A stretch of DNA of 12,729 nucleotides from Clostridia bacterium (GCA_017386965.1 JAFOGE010000018.1:1-12729), one strand, 5' to 3'; positions 1 to 7,398 are shown, counted from the first letter of the stretch. Numbers and translations are program-made. Notes: a model not told the origin generated them from the letters alone.

Positions 1-210
1 ATTGACGTGCACACAGACCAGCTGCTTGCCGATCGCCTTGATCAGAAGGGCGGCCACCACCGAGGAGTCCACTCCTCCGGAAAGGGCCAGAAGCACCTTC
101 TTGTCGCCGACCTGCTCCCGCACGAGGGCGATCTGCTCCTCGATAAAGGCGTTGGCCAGCTCGATGGTGGTAATGCGCTGCATGCTTTCGGGACGTTTGT
201 TGCTGTTCAT
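1..210 (-). CDS. guaA: GMP synthase ATP-pyrophosphatase subunit (N-terminal part)
   Basis: Only the first 70 codons are present; the gene runs off the left edge. The protein begins MNSNKRPESM and carries the PP-loop SGGVDSS at residues 44-50, followed by VVAALLIKAIG and the strand LVCVHVN. The stretch FIEEQIALVREQVGDKK before the loop matches the linker that precedes the ATP-pyrophosphatase domain of GuaA. This domain adenylylates XMP so that ammonia can be added to form GMP. The start lies about 40 residues before the PP-loop, so the roughly 200-residue glutamine amidotransferase domain of single-chain GuaA is absent; it would have to be a separate subunit. The start at 210 has a good Shine-Dalgarno, GGAGGA at 218-223, seven bases upstream. 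The gene has its own promoter. Other PP-loop ATPases such as NadE are possible, but the flanking residues fit GuaA best. Confidence 0.85.
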   Translation of the reverse strand, partial: MNSNKRPESMQRITTIELANAFIEEQIALVREQVGDKKVLLALSGGVDSSVVAALLIKAIGKQLVCVHVN

Positions 211-279
211 TGGTTGTTCCTCCGTAGAAAAAGGTTGCAAAATTTCCATGGGCTTATGCGGTCCTTGAATTTTGCTTTT

Positions 280-308
280 ATTATAGCAAAAAGGGAGAAG
301 AAAAACAA
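280..308 (-). promoter_or_regulatory. Sigma-A promoter of guaA
   Basis: On the minus strand the -10 box TATAAT (280-285) is preceded by TGC, an extended -10. A weak -35 TTGTTT (303-308) lies 17 bp upstream. Transcription would start near 273, giving a leader of about 60 nt. I see no purine riboswitch in this short leader. Confidence 0.7.
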
Positions 309-362
309 GAGCTTTTCCTTAGTTTTTTCGATTCTTCTCTCGGTTTTTTTCGGTTCTTTTTC

Positions 363-1028
363 TCAGCCCTTTCGGTTGCTTCTCGGGGATATGCCGATGG
401 GCGTGTCCGCGCTCTCCACGATCCACGCGCCGCCCTTGCGGACCTCGATCAGCGCGCAATTCTTCTCGATCTCATTCGAAACCGCATACTGATGGTCCCG
501 CCGAAGCGTTGCCCTCTTGAGCGGATATTTGACGCCCTCGATACTCACGCCCTTGATCACTGGATCAGCCGCGAGGATCGCCAGATACCGAAATCCGCTC
601 CGCGGGATCAGCGTGCTGTTGTTTCGCAGAAAGCGAACGCGGTTTTTGCCGTCCGTTATCACACCGTGAAAGGATCTTCTTTCCAGATCCTCCAGGATCG
701 CCAGATTGGAAAGCGTATGATCCAATCGGCCGTCCAGCCCTCCTATGACCGTAATCTGCTCCGCTCCCCGGCGGATGGCAAGCCCCACCGCCAGCTGCGT
801 ATCGGTTTCGTTCTTCTCCGCAGGAACCTGAAAGACCTCCGTCCCGTCCGGAACGTCCGGCTCTCCGAGGGAATCAAAATCCCCTACGAGGATCTTTGGC
901 GTGATGCCAAGCCGCTCCGCGTTTTTCCAGCCCACGTCTGCGGCAACCGTGATGGCGTCAGCATCCGGGCGCTCCGTTATGCGCTCGGGATCAATGCCCC
1001 CGCCCACAAAAACAAATGCTTGCTTCAT
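363..1028 (-). CDS. thiN: Thiamine pyrophosphokinase
   Basis: A 221-residue protein that transfers pyrophosphate from ATP to thiamine to make the cofactor thiamine diphosphate. Family signatures are in order: VGDFDS at 48-53, the acidic motif EKNETDTQLA at 71-80, and GGLDGRLDH at 96-104. These form the nucleotide/Mg-binding catalytic domain. The C-terminal half (about 130-210) is the beta-rich thiamine-binding domain. Length is normal for ThiN. The start is supported by GGAGG nine bases before the ATG. It follows the unknown membrane protein by only 15 bp, so the two are very likely co-transcribed. In Bacillus subtilis thiN sits next to spoVM; here a spoVM-like gene lies about 10.9 kb away on the other strand. 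Confidence 0.95.
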   Translation of the reverse strand: MKQAFVFVGGGIDPERITERPDADAITVAADVGWKNAERLGITPKILVGDFDSLGEPDVPDGTEVFQVPAEKNETDTQLAVGLAIRRGAEQITVIGGLDGRLDHTLSNLAILEDLERRSFHGVITDGKNRVRFLRNNSTLIPRSGFRYLAILAADPVIKGVSIEGVKYPLKRATLRRDHQYAVSNEIEKNCALIEVRKGGAWIVESADTPIGISPRSNRKG

Positions 1029-1043
1029 ACCGTCCGTCCTCCG

Positions 1044-1775
1044 TCATTCCTGCTTCTCTGCCAGAAAAGCCTCGATTGCCTCCCGGTCGGCACGGGACCA
1101 CTTGTAGGTCTTCCAATCGTAATAGTACGCATTGTAGATGCAAATACGCCCGTAGGCCTCCTCCTCGTACGCAATCGCCTGATTGTAGTAGATATCCACG
1201 AAGATGCCTAAGGTATCCTCCTCGACCGCAACACCGTCAAAGGTGTAACGGTAGTAGGTATAGAGCGAGGTGGTTTCGCGCACGACGTTCGCGCTCGGGT
1301 AGTACCGCTCGGTGGTAAAGGTAGACGTATCCTTATAATCCTCCTCGATCTCGGGCGTCAGATCGGTCGTTTTGACCAACGTCACATCAAAGTGGCAGAG
1401 CGCCTTTTCGGGAAGCTCGGACAGGTTATAATCCCTCTGCAAATGACGCAGAGTGCTGTTGTTGTATCGGAAAACGATCTGCACCTGGTTTGCCTGCGGG
1501 ATGAAGAGCGTTTGCGTAATGCCAAAATATCCGCTGTTGTGCTCTCCTCGCGTGATCGACGTCTGGAGCGGCTGGTATTGCAGGATCAGATCCTCACCGT
1601 ACTGCTCGTAAGCCTCGGCAAGCGGCTCGTTGACGGACATCCGCTTGATCGCGGCGGGATCCCCGGACGTAAACACGCGCCAAAGCACGATGCCGCAAAC
1701 GAGAAACACAAAGCAGGTAAAGGTGAATTTGACCACGCGTCCGAGCATGCGCGGTACACGGCTATTTGCTTTCAT
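1044..1775 (-). CDS. Membrane-anchored protein of unknown function, Tyr-rich
   Basis: I do not recognise a family for this 243-residue protein. A short basic N-terminus (MKANSRVPRMLGRVVK) leads into one hydrophobic segment at about residues 16-33, with no lipobox and no clear signal peptidase site. The likely topology is a signal anchor with about 205 residues outside the cell. The outer part looks soluble, is rich in Glu and Thr, and has striking tyrosine clusters such as LYTYYRYTF and YNAYYYDWKTYKW near the C-terminus. The Shine-Dalgarno AAAGGA is 13 bases from the ATG, unusually far. It lies between the pyridoxal kinase gene and thiN with small gaps, so it is probably part of the hisS-thiN transcription unit. 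That placement does not reveal its function. Confidence 0.8.
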   Translation of the reverse strand: MKANSRVPRMLGRVVKFTFTCFVFLVCGIVLWRVFTSGDPAAIKRMSVNEPLAEAYEQYGEDLILQYQPLQTSITRGEHNSGYFGITQTLFIPQANQVQIVFRYNNSTLRHLQRDYNLSELPEKALCHFDVTLVKTTDLTPEIEEDYKDTSTFTTERYYPSANVVRETTSLYTYYRYTFDGVAVEEDTLGIFVDIYYNQAIAYEEEAYGRICIYNAYYYDWKTYKWSRADREAIEAFLAEKQE

Positions 1776-1826
1776 AAATGAATTGCATTCCTTTCGTTCG
1801 GTAGAAATGGGACAAGGATGCCTTGG

Positions 1827-2711
1827 TCATTCCCCTCCTCCGGGCCTGACCAACCGATGAAGCTGCCACTCCAAAGCAACGCCCTCGCGAGCGGGAGTGG
1901 AGATCTGCGCGGACACGCGGATCGTTTCGGCCGTAAAGTCCGCCGCCCTGCGGCAGGCGTCCTCAAAATGGGTTCCTCCGAGAAGCTCTCCGAGCAGGAC
2001 CGATGCAAACAGATCCCCCGTTCCGGGGTAGGAGTGCGCCTCAATGGGCGTCCTTTGATAGAAGCGGGAGCCATCCTCGTTCTGCCCAAGGTTGGCAAGC
2101 ATCCCATCCGAGAGCGTGATGCCCGTGATGACGATCCTTCCCTTGCAGATCCTCGACAGACGTCCCAAAAGCATCTCCGCAAAGGCACGCGCCTCCTCGG
2201 GATCCATGCTTTCGGTGGGACGGTAGGGCGTATCGGTCAGGAAGCATGCCTCGGTAAGATTTGGCGTCAGAACCTGCGCCCGTTGCGCTAAGTGCTTTAC
2301 CCCTTGGACGAGGTCGCTTGTGTAGGTCGAATAAAGCGCGCCGTCATCCCCCATTACGGGATCCACGAGGACGAGCGGGCTCTCCCCGTTGCGCTCCCGA
2401 CCGAAGCGGTCGATGAATTGGCAGACGGTTTCGATCTGCTCGGCACTTCCGAGAAAGCCCGGGTAGATCGCGTCAAAGGTGACGCCGAGGGTATCAAAAT
2501 GCGAGGCGATCCTCTCCATATCCGCCGTCAGATCGCGAAAATGCAGGTCGGTAAAGCCCCCCGTGTGCGTGGAAAGCAGGGCGGTTGGGATGGGAACGAC
2601 CTGATATCCCATCACCGAAAGGGTGGGCAGGATCACGGTGAGCGCACACCGTCCAAAGCAGGACAGATCGTGCAGAGCGGCAACACGCCGCGGTCCGTAT
2701 GATTTCGGCAT
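1827..2711 (-). CDS. pdxK: Pyridoxal/pyridoxamine kinase
   Basis: A 294-residue ribokinase-fold kinase that phosphorylates B6 vitamers with ATP in the pyridoxal phosphate salvage pathway. Evidence is the N-terminal HDLSCFGRCALTVILP segment (residues 14-29), LLSTHTGGF (45-53) for vitamer binding, DPVMGDDG at 117-124, LTPN at 148-151, and the anion-hole/catalytic motif PGTGDLFAS at 229-237, with Asp233 as the expected base. The pattern is closest to the PdxK/PdxY kinases annotated as pyridoxamine kinase in Firmicutes rather than to ThiD. The start has AAGGAGG eight bases upstream. It is 51 bp downstream of ruvX in the same direction. Whether it prefers pyridoxal or pyridoxamine cannot be told from sequence. 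Confidence 0.92.
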   Translation of the reverse strand: MPKSYGPRRVAALHDLSCFGRCALTVILPTLSVMGYQVVPIPTALLSTHTGGFTDLHFRDLTADMERIASHFDTLGVTFDAIYPGFLGSAEQIETVCQFIDRFGRERNGESPLVLVDPVMGDDGALYSTYTSDLVQGVKHLAQRAQVLTPNLTEACFLTDTPYRPTESMDPEEARAFAEMLLGRLSRICKGRIVITGITLSDGMLANLGQNEDGSRFYQRTPIEAHSYPGTGDLFASVLLGELLGGTHFEDACRRAADFTAETIRVSAQISTPAREGVALEWQLHRLVRPGGGE

Positions 2712-2762
2712 ATCCTTCCCTCCTTTTTCCCGATGTCGGCAGACTCCGCCGCAGGCTGATCC

Positions 2763-3224
2763 TTAAAGATTTTTCAAACGGTCCAGCGCATTCTGCAAAA
2801 TGATCTGCGCCGAAAGCGTATCGATCACACCCTTGCGCTTTGCGCCTCGGGTGTTGGTTTCATTCAAATAGCGGGACGCGCTCATCGTCGTCATGCGCTC
2901 GTCCATCATCGCAACGGGAAGCCCCGTCCTCTCGCGCAAAAGGCCCGCGAATTCGCGGCAGCGCTCCGCGCGGAAGCCCTCGCTCCCGTCCATGTTCCGA
3001 GGGAGTCCGACGACGATGCCGACCACGCTTTGCTCACGCGCGATCTCCGCGATCTTATCCGCCGTCCTCTCGATCCCTCCGGGGGAAACGTATCCGATCC
3101 CCGAGGCCAAGAACCGACTGACGTCGGATACCGCAACACCGGTACGGGTGTCGCCAAAGTCCACGCCCAGAAGACGTCCCGACGTGCTTTTCAGATCCGC
3201 GATCAAAGCTTCTCCCCGATCCAT
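2763..3224 (-). CDS. ruvX: RuvX/YqgF family putative Holliday junction resolvase
   Basis: A 153-residue RNase H-fold nuclease of the YqgF family, linked to Holliday junction resolution and, in E. coli, to 16S rRNA 5'-end maturation. The acidic residues are Asp22 in LLGVDFGDTRTGVAVSD, Glu109 in MMDERMTT and Asp135 in IDTLSAQIIL. The conserved VVGLPRNMDGSEG lies at 71-83. I chose the ATG at 3224 because AAGGAG (3233-3238) is eight bases upstream. An in-frame ATG at 3242 has GAGG directly abutting it and would add six residues. With this start the gene overlaps the end of the hydrolase gene by 22 bp, which suggests translational coupling. Confidence 0.93.
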   Translation of the reverse strand: MDRGEALIADLKSTSGRLLGVDFGDTRTGVAVSDVSRFLASGIGYVSPGGIERTADKIAEIAREQSVVGIVVGLPRNMDGSEGFRAERCREFAGLLRERTGLPVAMMDERMTTMSASRYLNETNTRGAKRKGVIDTLSAQIILQNALDRLKNL

Positions 3225-4117
3225 TCCAAAAACTCCTTCCAAACATCCTCACGGCCGATCTCGTTGAGGATCTCGTGCCGCATCTCGGGATACAGCCGCA
3301 GTGTCAGATCCCGAACACCGGCCTCCCGAAGGGCGGTGTCCACAAGACGCACTCCCTTGCCCCAGGAGCCGACGGGGTCCATCTCTCCGCTGATCAGCAG
3401 CAGCGGAAGATCCCGCGGGATCCTCTGCGCCCACGCACGGCGCGATACCCGTTCGACCAGCGTAAACAGATCGTGGTAGGCGCGAAGTGTGAAGACGTAT
3501 GTGCAAAAGGGGTCGGCGTTGTATGCCTTTACCACCGACGCGTCACGCGTCAGCCAGGCATTCCTGTCGCAGCCCTTTTCAAATTTCTTGTTGTAGCCCG
3601 CAAAGGCAATGCCCTTGAGCATATGGGAGCGATGACGCTCCCCGCGCAGGGCCATAAGCAGGGATGCCAGAAGCTTCCCCGCCCCCGCAGGGGTATCGGG
3701 CCCTCCCGTTCCGCAGAGAATCGCCGCGTGATAGGGAGAGGCGTCCTCCTCCAGCACCGCTCTGGCGATGAAGGAGCCCATGCTGTGTCCAAAAAGGAAA
3801 AGCGGAAGCGTTGGAAAGCGTTCCTTCATGTGGCGAGCCAGCGCCAACACATCTCTGCAAAGGCAGTCCGCGCCGCCTCCCGACACCGTAAAGCCGAGGT
3901 CCTCCGCACGTACGGCAGAATGTCCGTGCCCCAGGTGGTCGTGGCCGAAGACAAGAATGCCCTGCTCGGCAAGATACTCCGCAAAGCCCTCGTAGCGCAG
4001 GAAATACTCACACATGCCGTGCGAAATCTGCACCATGGCGCGCGGAGAAGCGGGAAGGATCGCGTAGGCGGCAAGAGAGGTCAAGCCGTCCGCAGAGGGG
4101 ATCGAAAAGCGTTCCAT
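3203..4117 (-). CDS. Alpha/beta hydrolase (lysophospholipase / S33-like)
   Basis: A 304-residue cytoplasmic serine hydrolase of the monoacylglycerol lipase/lysophospholipase group. The oxyanion-region motif is ISHGMCEY (31-38). The GHDHLGHGHS block (58-67) is typical of this group. The nucleophile elbow GHSMGS (110-115) gives Ser112, and the remaining triad members are probably Asp247 in SGEMDPVG and His281 in EMRHEILNE. No signal peptide is seen. The start at 4117 is preferred over an in-frame ATG at 4138 because AAGGAG (4127-4132) lies between the two, nine bases from the chosen start. It follows hisS by 37 bp and overlaps ruvX by 22 bp. Substrate cannot be inferred; a peptidase or a lipid/ester hydrolase are both possible. 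Confidence 0.88.
   Translation of the reverse strand: MERFSIPSADGLTSLAAYAILPASPRAMVQISHGMCEYFLRYEGFAEYLAEQGILVFGHDHLGHGHSAVRAEDLGFTVSGGGADCLCRDVLALARHMKERFPTLPLFLFGHSMGSFIARAVLEEDASPYHAAILCGTGGPDTPAGAGKLLASLLMALRGERHRSHMLKGIAFAGYNKKFEKGCDRNAWLTRDASVVKAYNADPFCTYVFTLRAYHDLFTLVERVSRRAWAQRIPRDLPLLLISGEMDPVGSWGKGVRLVDTALREAGVRDLTLRLYPEMRHEILNEIGREDVWKEFLEWIGEKL
3233..3238 (-). promoter_or_regulatory. Shine-Dalgarno that fixes the ruvX start
   Basis: AAGGAG on the minus strand, eight bases before the ATG at 3224. It lies inside the coding region of the upstream hydrolase gene and argues against the alternative start at 3242. Confidence 0.7.
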
Positions 4118-4126
4118 GCTTCCATT

Positions 4127-4132
4127 CTCCTT
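4127..4132 (-). promoter_or_regulatory. Shine-Dalgarno that fixes the hydrolase start
   Basis: AAGGAG on the minus strand, nine bases before the ATG at 4117. It would lie inside the coding region if translation began at the ATG at 4138. Confidence 0.6.
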
Positions 4133-4154
4133 TTTCATTTTTCAAAACATCAAA

Positions 4155-5453
4155 TTATTGCTTCAGCTTCTCCAAGGCTTCCTCGAAGGAAAGCTCCAGC
4201 TCCTCGCGGGTGCGAAGATCCTTCAGACGTACCACGCCTCTCTCGGCCTCGCTTCCGCCCATGATCAGAATGTGCGTATATCCTTCCTTGACGGCAAAGT
4301 CGATCTGCTTACCGAACTTCTTATTTCCCAGATAGACCGAGGATACCACTCCCGCCTCGCGCAAAGCCTCCGCCATAGCGGTGTAGCGCGCGTAGGGCAC
4401 GTCCTCAAAGCGAGCCACAAGAGCCTTGACGGGAGAGCCGAGGTTTTCGGGGATGAGCTTGTGCGTAACGAGGAAGTTCTCCAGCGTCACGTCGCCCATT
4501 CCGTAGCCCACGCCCGAGATCTTGGCGTTCTTGACGAAAAGGCCGACCAGATTGTCGTATCTGCCTCCGCCAAACATGGCGCGGTTGTTTTCGGGAGCGT
4601 TGTCGAAGACCTCGAACACCGTTCCCGTATAGTAATCCAGGCCGCGAATGATGCCGAAATCGAACACGCAATAGCGCGCCAGATCCAGTGCCTCCAGCGC
4701 CTCAAACAGATCGCGCAGCTCCTGCGAGCCCTGCGATTCGGGACAGATATCCGTCGCATCCTTGACGCTCATGCCGTACAGAGCGTCGATGCGGGCGATC
4801 TGCTCCTCATTCAGTCCCAGTGCCAGAAGGTCCTTCTCGTAGGCCTCGCGCGGCACCTTGTTCTTTCGGTCAATCACCTTGGATACCTTCCGCGCGCCCT
4901 CCTCATCGGTCTTGGCACTGGCTGCGATCACGTCATTGAAGAAGCGGCGGTTGTTGATGCGGACCGTAAACATGAACGCGTCCGCGACGTAGGCGCGCAT
5001 AATGTTGATGGCGCTCTGAATGCATTCCAGATCCGCCTCGTAGCCGTCCACACCGAAGATATCCACGTTCAGCTGCCAGAATTCGCGCAGACGTCCTCTC
5101 TGCGTGGCCTCGTAACGATACATATTGGGAATGGAGAACCATTTTAAGGGGAAGGTCAGTTCACCCATCCGTGCCGCTACCATACGGGCAACGGTCGGCG
5201 TCATTTCGGGGCGGATCGCCAGATGACGGTCGCCGCGGTCCACGAAGTTATAGGTCTGCTTGTTGGCGATCTCGTCGCCGCTCTTTGCCGCATAAAGCTC
5301 CAGGGATTCCAGCATCGGGCCGTTGTACTCGTCAAAGGCGGAACGCTCCAGAACCTCGCGCATCACGCCAAAGAACCAGTTGCGCAGACGCATGTCCTCG
5401 GGATAAAAATCTCTTGTGCCCTTGTAGGGCTGGGTGGAAAGCTTCTCACTCAT
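4155..5453 (-). CDS. hisS: Histidine-tRNA ligase
   Basis: A 432-residue class II aminoacyl-tRNA synthetase that charges tRNA-His. The N-terminus STQPYKGTRDFYPEDM is typical. AIRPEMTPTVARM (79-91) covers the Thr-rich motif of the ATP/His site, and RYEATQRGRLREFWQ (113-127) is motif 2 with its loop. The histidine-specific motifs are IRGLDYYTGTVFE (269-281) and AMFGGGRYDNL (292-302), which contains motif 3-like residues. Residues from about 340 to the end form the anticodon-binding domain. The start at 5453 matches the family; the frame stays open upstream to 5714 but runs through the promoter, so that extension is not coding. GAGG nine bases upstream serves as ribosome binding site. It is the first gene of the minus-strand operon. 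The leader is only about 30 nt, so no T-box precedes it. Confidence 0.97.
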   Translation of the reverse strand: MSEKLSTQPYKGTRDFYPEDMRLRNWFFGVMREVLERSAFDEYNGPMLESLELYAAKSGDEIANKQTYNFVDRGDRHLAIRPEMTPTVARMVAARMGELTFPLKWFSIPNMYRYEATQRGRLREFWQLNVDIFGVDGYEADLECIQSAINIMRAYVADAFMFTVRINNRRFFNDVIAASAKTDEEGARKVSKVIDRKNKVPREAYEKDLLALGLNEEQIARIDALYGMSVKDATDICPESQGSQELRDLFEALEALDLARYCVFDFGIIRGLDYYTGTVFEVFDNAPENNRAMFGGGRYDNLVGLFVKNAKISGVGYGMGDVTLENFLVTHKLIPENLGSPVKALVARFEDVPYARYTAMAEALREAGVVSSVYLGNKKFGKQIDFAVKEGYTHILIMGGSEAERGVVRLKDLRTREELELSFEEALEKLKQ

Positions 5454-5489
5454 GGTCGGATACCTCGCTCTTCTATATTCCTTCTGTAT

Positions 5490-5518
5490 ATTATAGCAGA
5501 GTTGATGCGCAATTTCAA
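5490..5518 (-). promoter_or_regulatory. Sigma-A promoter of hisS and downstream operon
   Basis: On the minus strand, -35 TTGAAA (5513-5518), a 17-bp spacer, and -10 TATAAT (5490-5495) preceded by TGC (extended -10). Expected start near 5483, about 30 nt before the hisS ATG. Confidence 0.88.
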
Positions 5519-5562
5519 TAGATTTGGCAATTTTTTTCCGCGTTCGGCGACATTCCGTGCGT

Positions 5563-5582
5563 CCGCAGAGCAAAACCTGCGG
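5563..5582. repeat. Inverted repeat between divergent promoters
   Basis: CCGCAG (5563-5568), an 8-nt spacer and CTGCGG (5577-5582) form a perfect 6-bp dyad. It lies between the hisS and rimP promoters, upstream of both, and no T-run follows on either strand, so it is not an intrinsic terminator. The octamer GCGTTCGG flanks it at 5540-5547 and 5591-5598. It could be a regulator binding site, or chance. Apart from this and the two promoters, 5454-5643 shows no gene, only AT-rich spacer. Confidence 0.45.
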
Positions 5583-5643
5583 CAAAAATGGCGTTCGGAA
5601 TTCCTTTTTATAATAAAAAATGAAAAAATATTGCAAAAAGGGG

Positions 5644-5672
5644 TTGCAAAGAGGAAAAAAGTGTGATATACT
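5644..5672 (+). promoter_or_regulatory. Sigma-A promoter of the rimP-nusA-infB operon
   Basis: -35 TTGCAA (5644-5649), a 17-bp spacer, and -10 TATACT (5667-5672). Expected start near 5679, giving a leader of about 120 nt before rimP that contains the hairpin at 5701-5725. Confidence 0.82.
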
Positions 5673-5700
5673 ATGGTACGGTAGAGTATAAAGAAGTATG

Positions 5701-5734
5701 GAGTGGGCTTTCACAAGACCCGCTCTTAATTTTT
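5701..5734 (+). terminator. Terminator-like leader hairpin before rimP (putative attenuator)
   Basis: GAGTGGG (5701-5707) pairs with CCCGCTC (5719-5725), with one G-U pair. It continues past a bulged A (5718) as CTT/AAG and closes with the tetraloop TCAC. The run TTAATTTTT (5726-5734) follows directly. This is an intrinsic terminator with an interrupted U-tract, placed inside the leader about 20 nt after the predicted start and 66 nt before rimP. From memory, B. subtilis NusA autoregulates this operon through NusA-dependent termination in the leader. The same logic here is inference. Confidence 0.65.
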
Positions 5735-5800
5735 GGAAATCTGCAAAAAAGCGGTCACAGGAGAGGAAGACCTCCCCTTGACCAAAAAGGAGTTGGGACT

Positions 5801-6289
5801 ATGAAAAAAAGCAGTGGCGGCGTCGTCAAAGCGGTCCGCGCGATCGCGGAGCCTCTCGCCGAGCAGCTCGGCTATTTTCTTTGGGACGTGGAATACGTCA
5901 AGGAGGGCGCGGATATGTATCTGCGCATCACCATCGACAGCGAGGAGGGCATCTACATCGAGGATTGCGAAAAGATGCACCGCGCGATCGACCCCCTTCT
6001 GGATGAGGCAGACCCCATCGAGGGCGCGTACCATCTGGAGGTTTCCTCCCCCGGGATCGAGCGCGAGCTGAAGACCGACCTGCATATCGAGGCCTGCCTC
6101 GGCTGGGACGTTGAGGTCAAGCTCTATGCTCCCGTGGACGGCGCAAAATTCTTCTTCGGCGTGCTGGAGGGCATCGACGAGGAGGGCAACGTGGTCATCT
6201 CCGAATCCGATTCGGAGGATTCCCTCCGTCGCTTCCCCCGCGCCTCCGTGGCATCCCTGCGGACGCACTTCTCCTTTGAGGAGGCATAA
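5801..6289 (+). CDS. rimP: Ribosome maturation factor RimP
   Basis: A 162-residue cytoplasmic factor for assembly of the 30S subunit. The N-terminal domain carries LGYFLWDVEYVKEGADMYLRI and the conserved YHLEVSSPGIERELK segment (about residues 90-104). The C-terminal SH3-like domain follows with the pattern FFGVLEGIDEEGNVVI. The start at 5801 is set by AAGGAG (5787-5792) eight bases upstream. The frame is open further upstream to 5663 but that stretch is the leader RNA with the hairpin. It is the first gene of the operon. A small GC-rich hairpin (6280-6296) spans the stop codon and is followed by only four T, so it is at most a weak attenuator. Confidence 0.95.
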   Translation: MKKSSGGVVKAVRAIAEPLAEQLGYFLWDVEYVKEGADMYLRITIDSEEGIYIEDCEKMHRAIDPLLDEADPIEGAYHLEVSSPGIERELKTDLHIEACLGWDVEVKLYAPVDGAKFFFGVLEGIDEEGNVVISESDSEDSLRRFPRASVASLRTHFSFEEA

Positions 6290-6372
6290 GGCCTCCCGCT
6301 TTTCAAGCAACGTCGTTTATTTTTTCGTAATACAAAGAGGACATAAGAGAAATTGAGAAAGGATCATTCAAG

Positions 6373-7398
6373 ATGAACACCGAATTTTTTACCGCCCTTG
6401 ACCTTCTGGAGAAGGAAAAGGGAATCCCCGCGGCATACATGATCGAAAAGATCGAGGCAGCCTTGATCTCCGCATTCAAAAAGGAATACGGAAACAACAC
6501 CAACGTCCGCGTTCTGATCGACCCCGCCAAGAAGGATGTCCGTGTTTATCAACAGAAGGAGGTCGTCGAGGTCGTAGAGAACCCCGAGATCCAGATCTCC
6601 CTGGAGGATGCCAAGGCAATCGCAAAGAAGTATAAGATCGGCATGGTCGTGGAAACCGAGGTCAAGACCAAGAACTTCCGCCGCCTCTCTGCCGCCGCCG
6701 CAAAATCGGTTATCATTCAGGGCATCCGCGAGGGCGAACGCCGCGTAATGCAGGAGGCCTATGAGAACAAGCACGAGGAGATCATCACCGCCACCGTCAG
6801 CAAGGTGGACCGCGAAACCGGAAACGTGATCCTCGAAACCGATACCAGCCGCGCCGTCCTGCTCCGCTCCGAGCAGATCCCCGGCGAAACCTTCTACGTT
6901 GGCGACAAGATCAAGGTCTTCGTCATGGAGGTCAACAAGGAGGCGCGCGGCCCTGTGGTCACGCTCTCCCGTATCCATCCCGGACTCGTCCGTCGGATGT
7001 TTGAATTGGAGGTCCCCGAGATCGCCGACGGCATCGTCCTGGTCAAGGGCGTTTCTCGTGAGGCGGGCTCCAGAACCAAGATCGCCGTCTATTCCCGCGA
7101 CGAGGACGTGGATGCCGTAGGCGCTTGCATCGGTGCGCACGGCGCGCGTATCGCCTCCATCGTTGAAGAGCTGCGCGGCGAGAAGGTGGACATCGTACAG
7201 TACAGCGAGATCCCCGAGGAGTACGTTGCCTCCGCTCTCGCTCCCGCCGAGGTCCTCTCGGTTACCCTCACGGGCGACCGCGTCTGCCGCGTGCAGGTCA
7301 ATCCCGACCAGCTCTCCCTTGCCATCGGCAAGGAGGGACAGAACGCCCGTCTTGCGGCGCGTCTGACCGGCTTTAAGATCGACATCAAGGCCGACTGA
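6373..7398 (+). CDS. nusA: Transcription termination/antitermination factor NusA
   Basis: A 341-residue RNA polymerase-binding factor that modulates pausing, intrinsic termination and antitermination. The N-terminal RNAP-binding domain covers residues 1 to about 125 (starting MNTEFFTALDLLEKEKGI). The S1 domain runs from about 138 to 190 and includes TATVSKVDRETGNVIL. KH1 follows with GACIGAHGAR (250-259). KH2 has LAIGKEGQNARLAARL with the GKEG loop at 319-322. It ends after KH2, as in other Firmicutes, without the acidic repeats of E. coli NusA. AAAGGA about ten bases upstream is the ribosome binding site. The 83-nt gap after rimP has no convincing terminator. It may control its own operon through the leader hairpin. 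Confidence 0.97.
   Translation: MNTEFFTALDLLEKEKGIPAAYMIEKIEAALISAFKKEYGNNTNVRVLIDPAKKDVRVYQQKEVVEVVENPEIQISLEDAKAIAKKYKIGMVVETEVKTKNFRRLSAAAAKSVIIQGIREGERRVMQEAYENKHEEIITATVSKVDRETGNVILETDTSRAVLLRSEQIPGETFYVGDKIKVFVMEVNKEARGPVVTLSRIHPGLVRRMFELEVPEIADGIVLVKGVSREAGSRTKIAVYSRDEDVDAVGACIGAHGARIASIVEELRGEKVDIVQYSEIPEEYVASALAPAEVLSVTLTGDRVCRVQVNPDQLSLAIGKEGQNARLAARLTGFKIDIKAD

Noticed and set aside
211..279. Purine riboswitch in the guaA leader
   Set aside because: The leader is only about 60 nt and shows no three-way-junction arms or terminator.
1..492. Plus-strand open frames at the left edge
   Set aside because: They are complementary to guaA and thiN, both with strong motifs and ribosome sites on the minus strand.
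5454..5520. T-box riboswitch upstream of hisS
   Set aside because: The promoter lies only about 30 nt before the start codon, too short for a T-box; no T-box consensus or terminator is present between them.
5454..5714. N-terminal extension of hisS by 87 residues
   Set aside because: The extension runs through the hisS promoter and an AT-rich intergenic region. The family N-terminus begins at the ATG at 5453.
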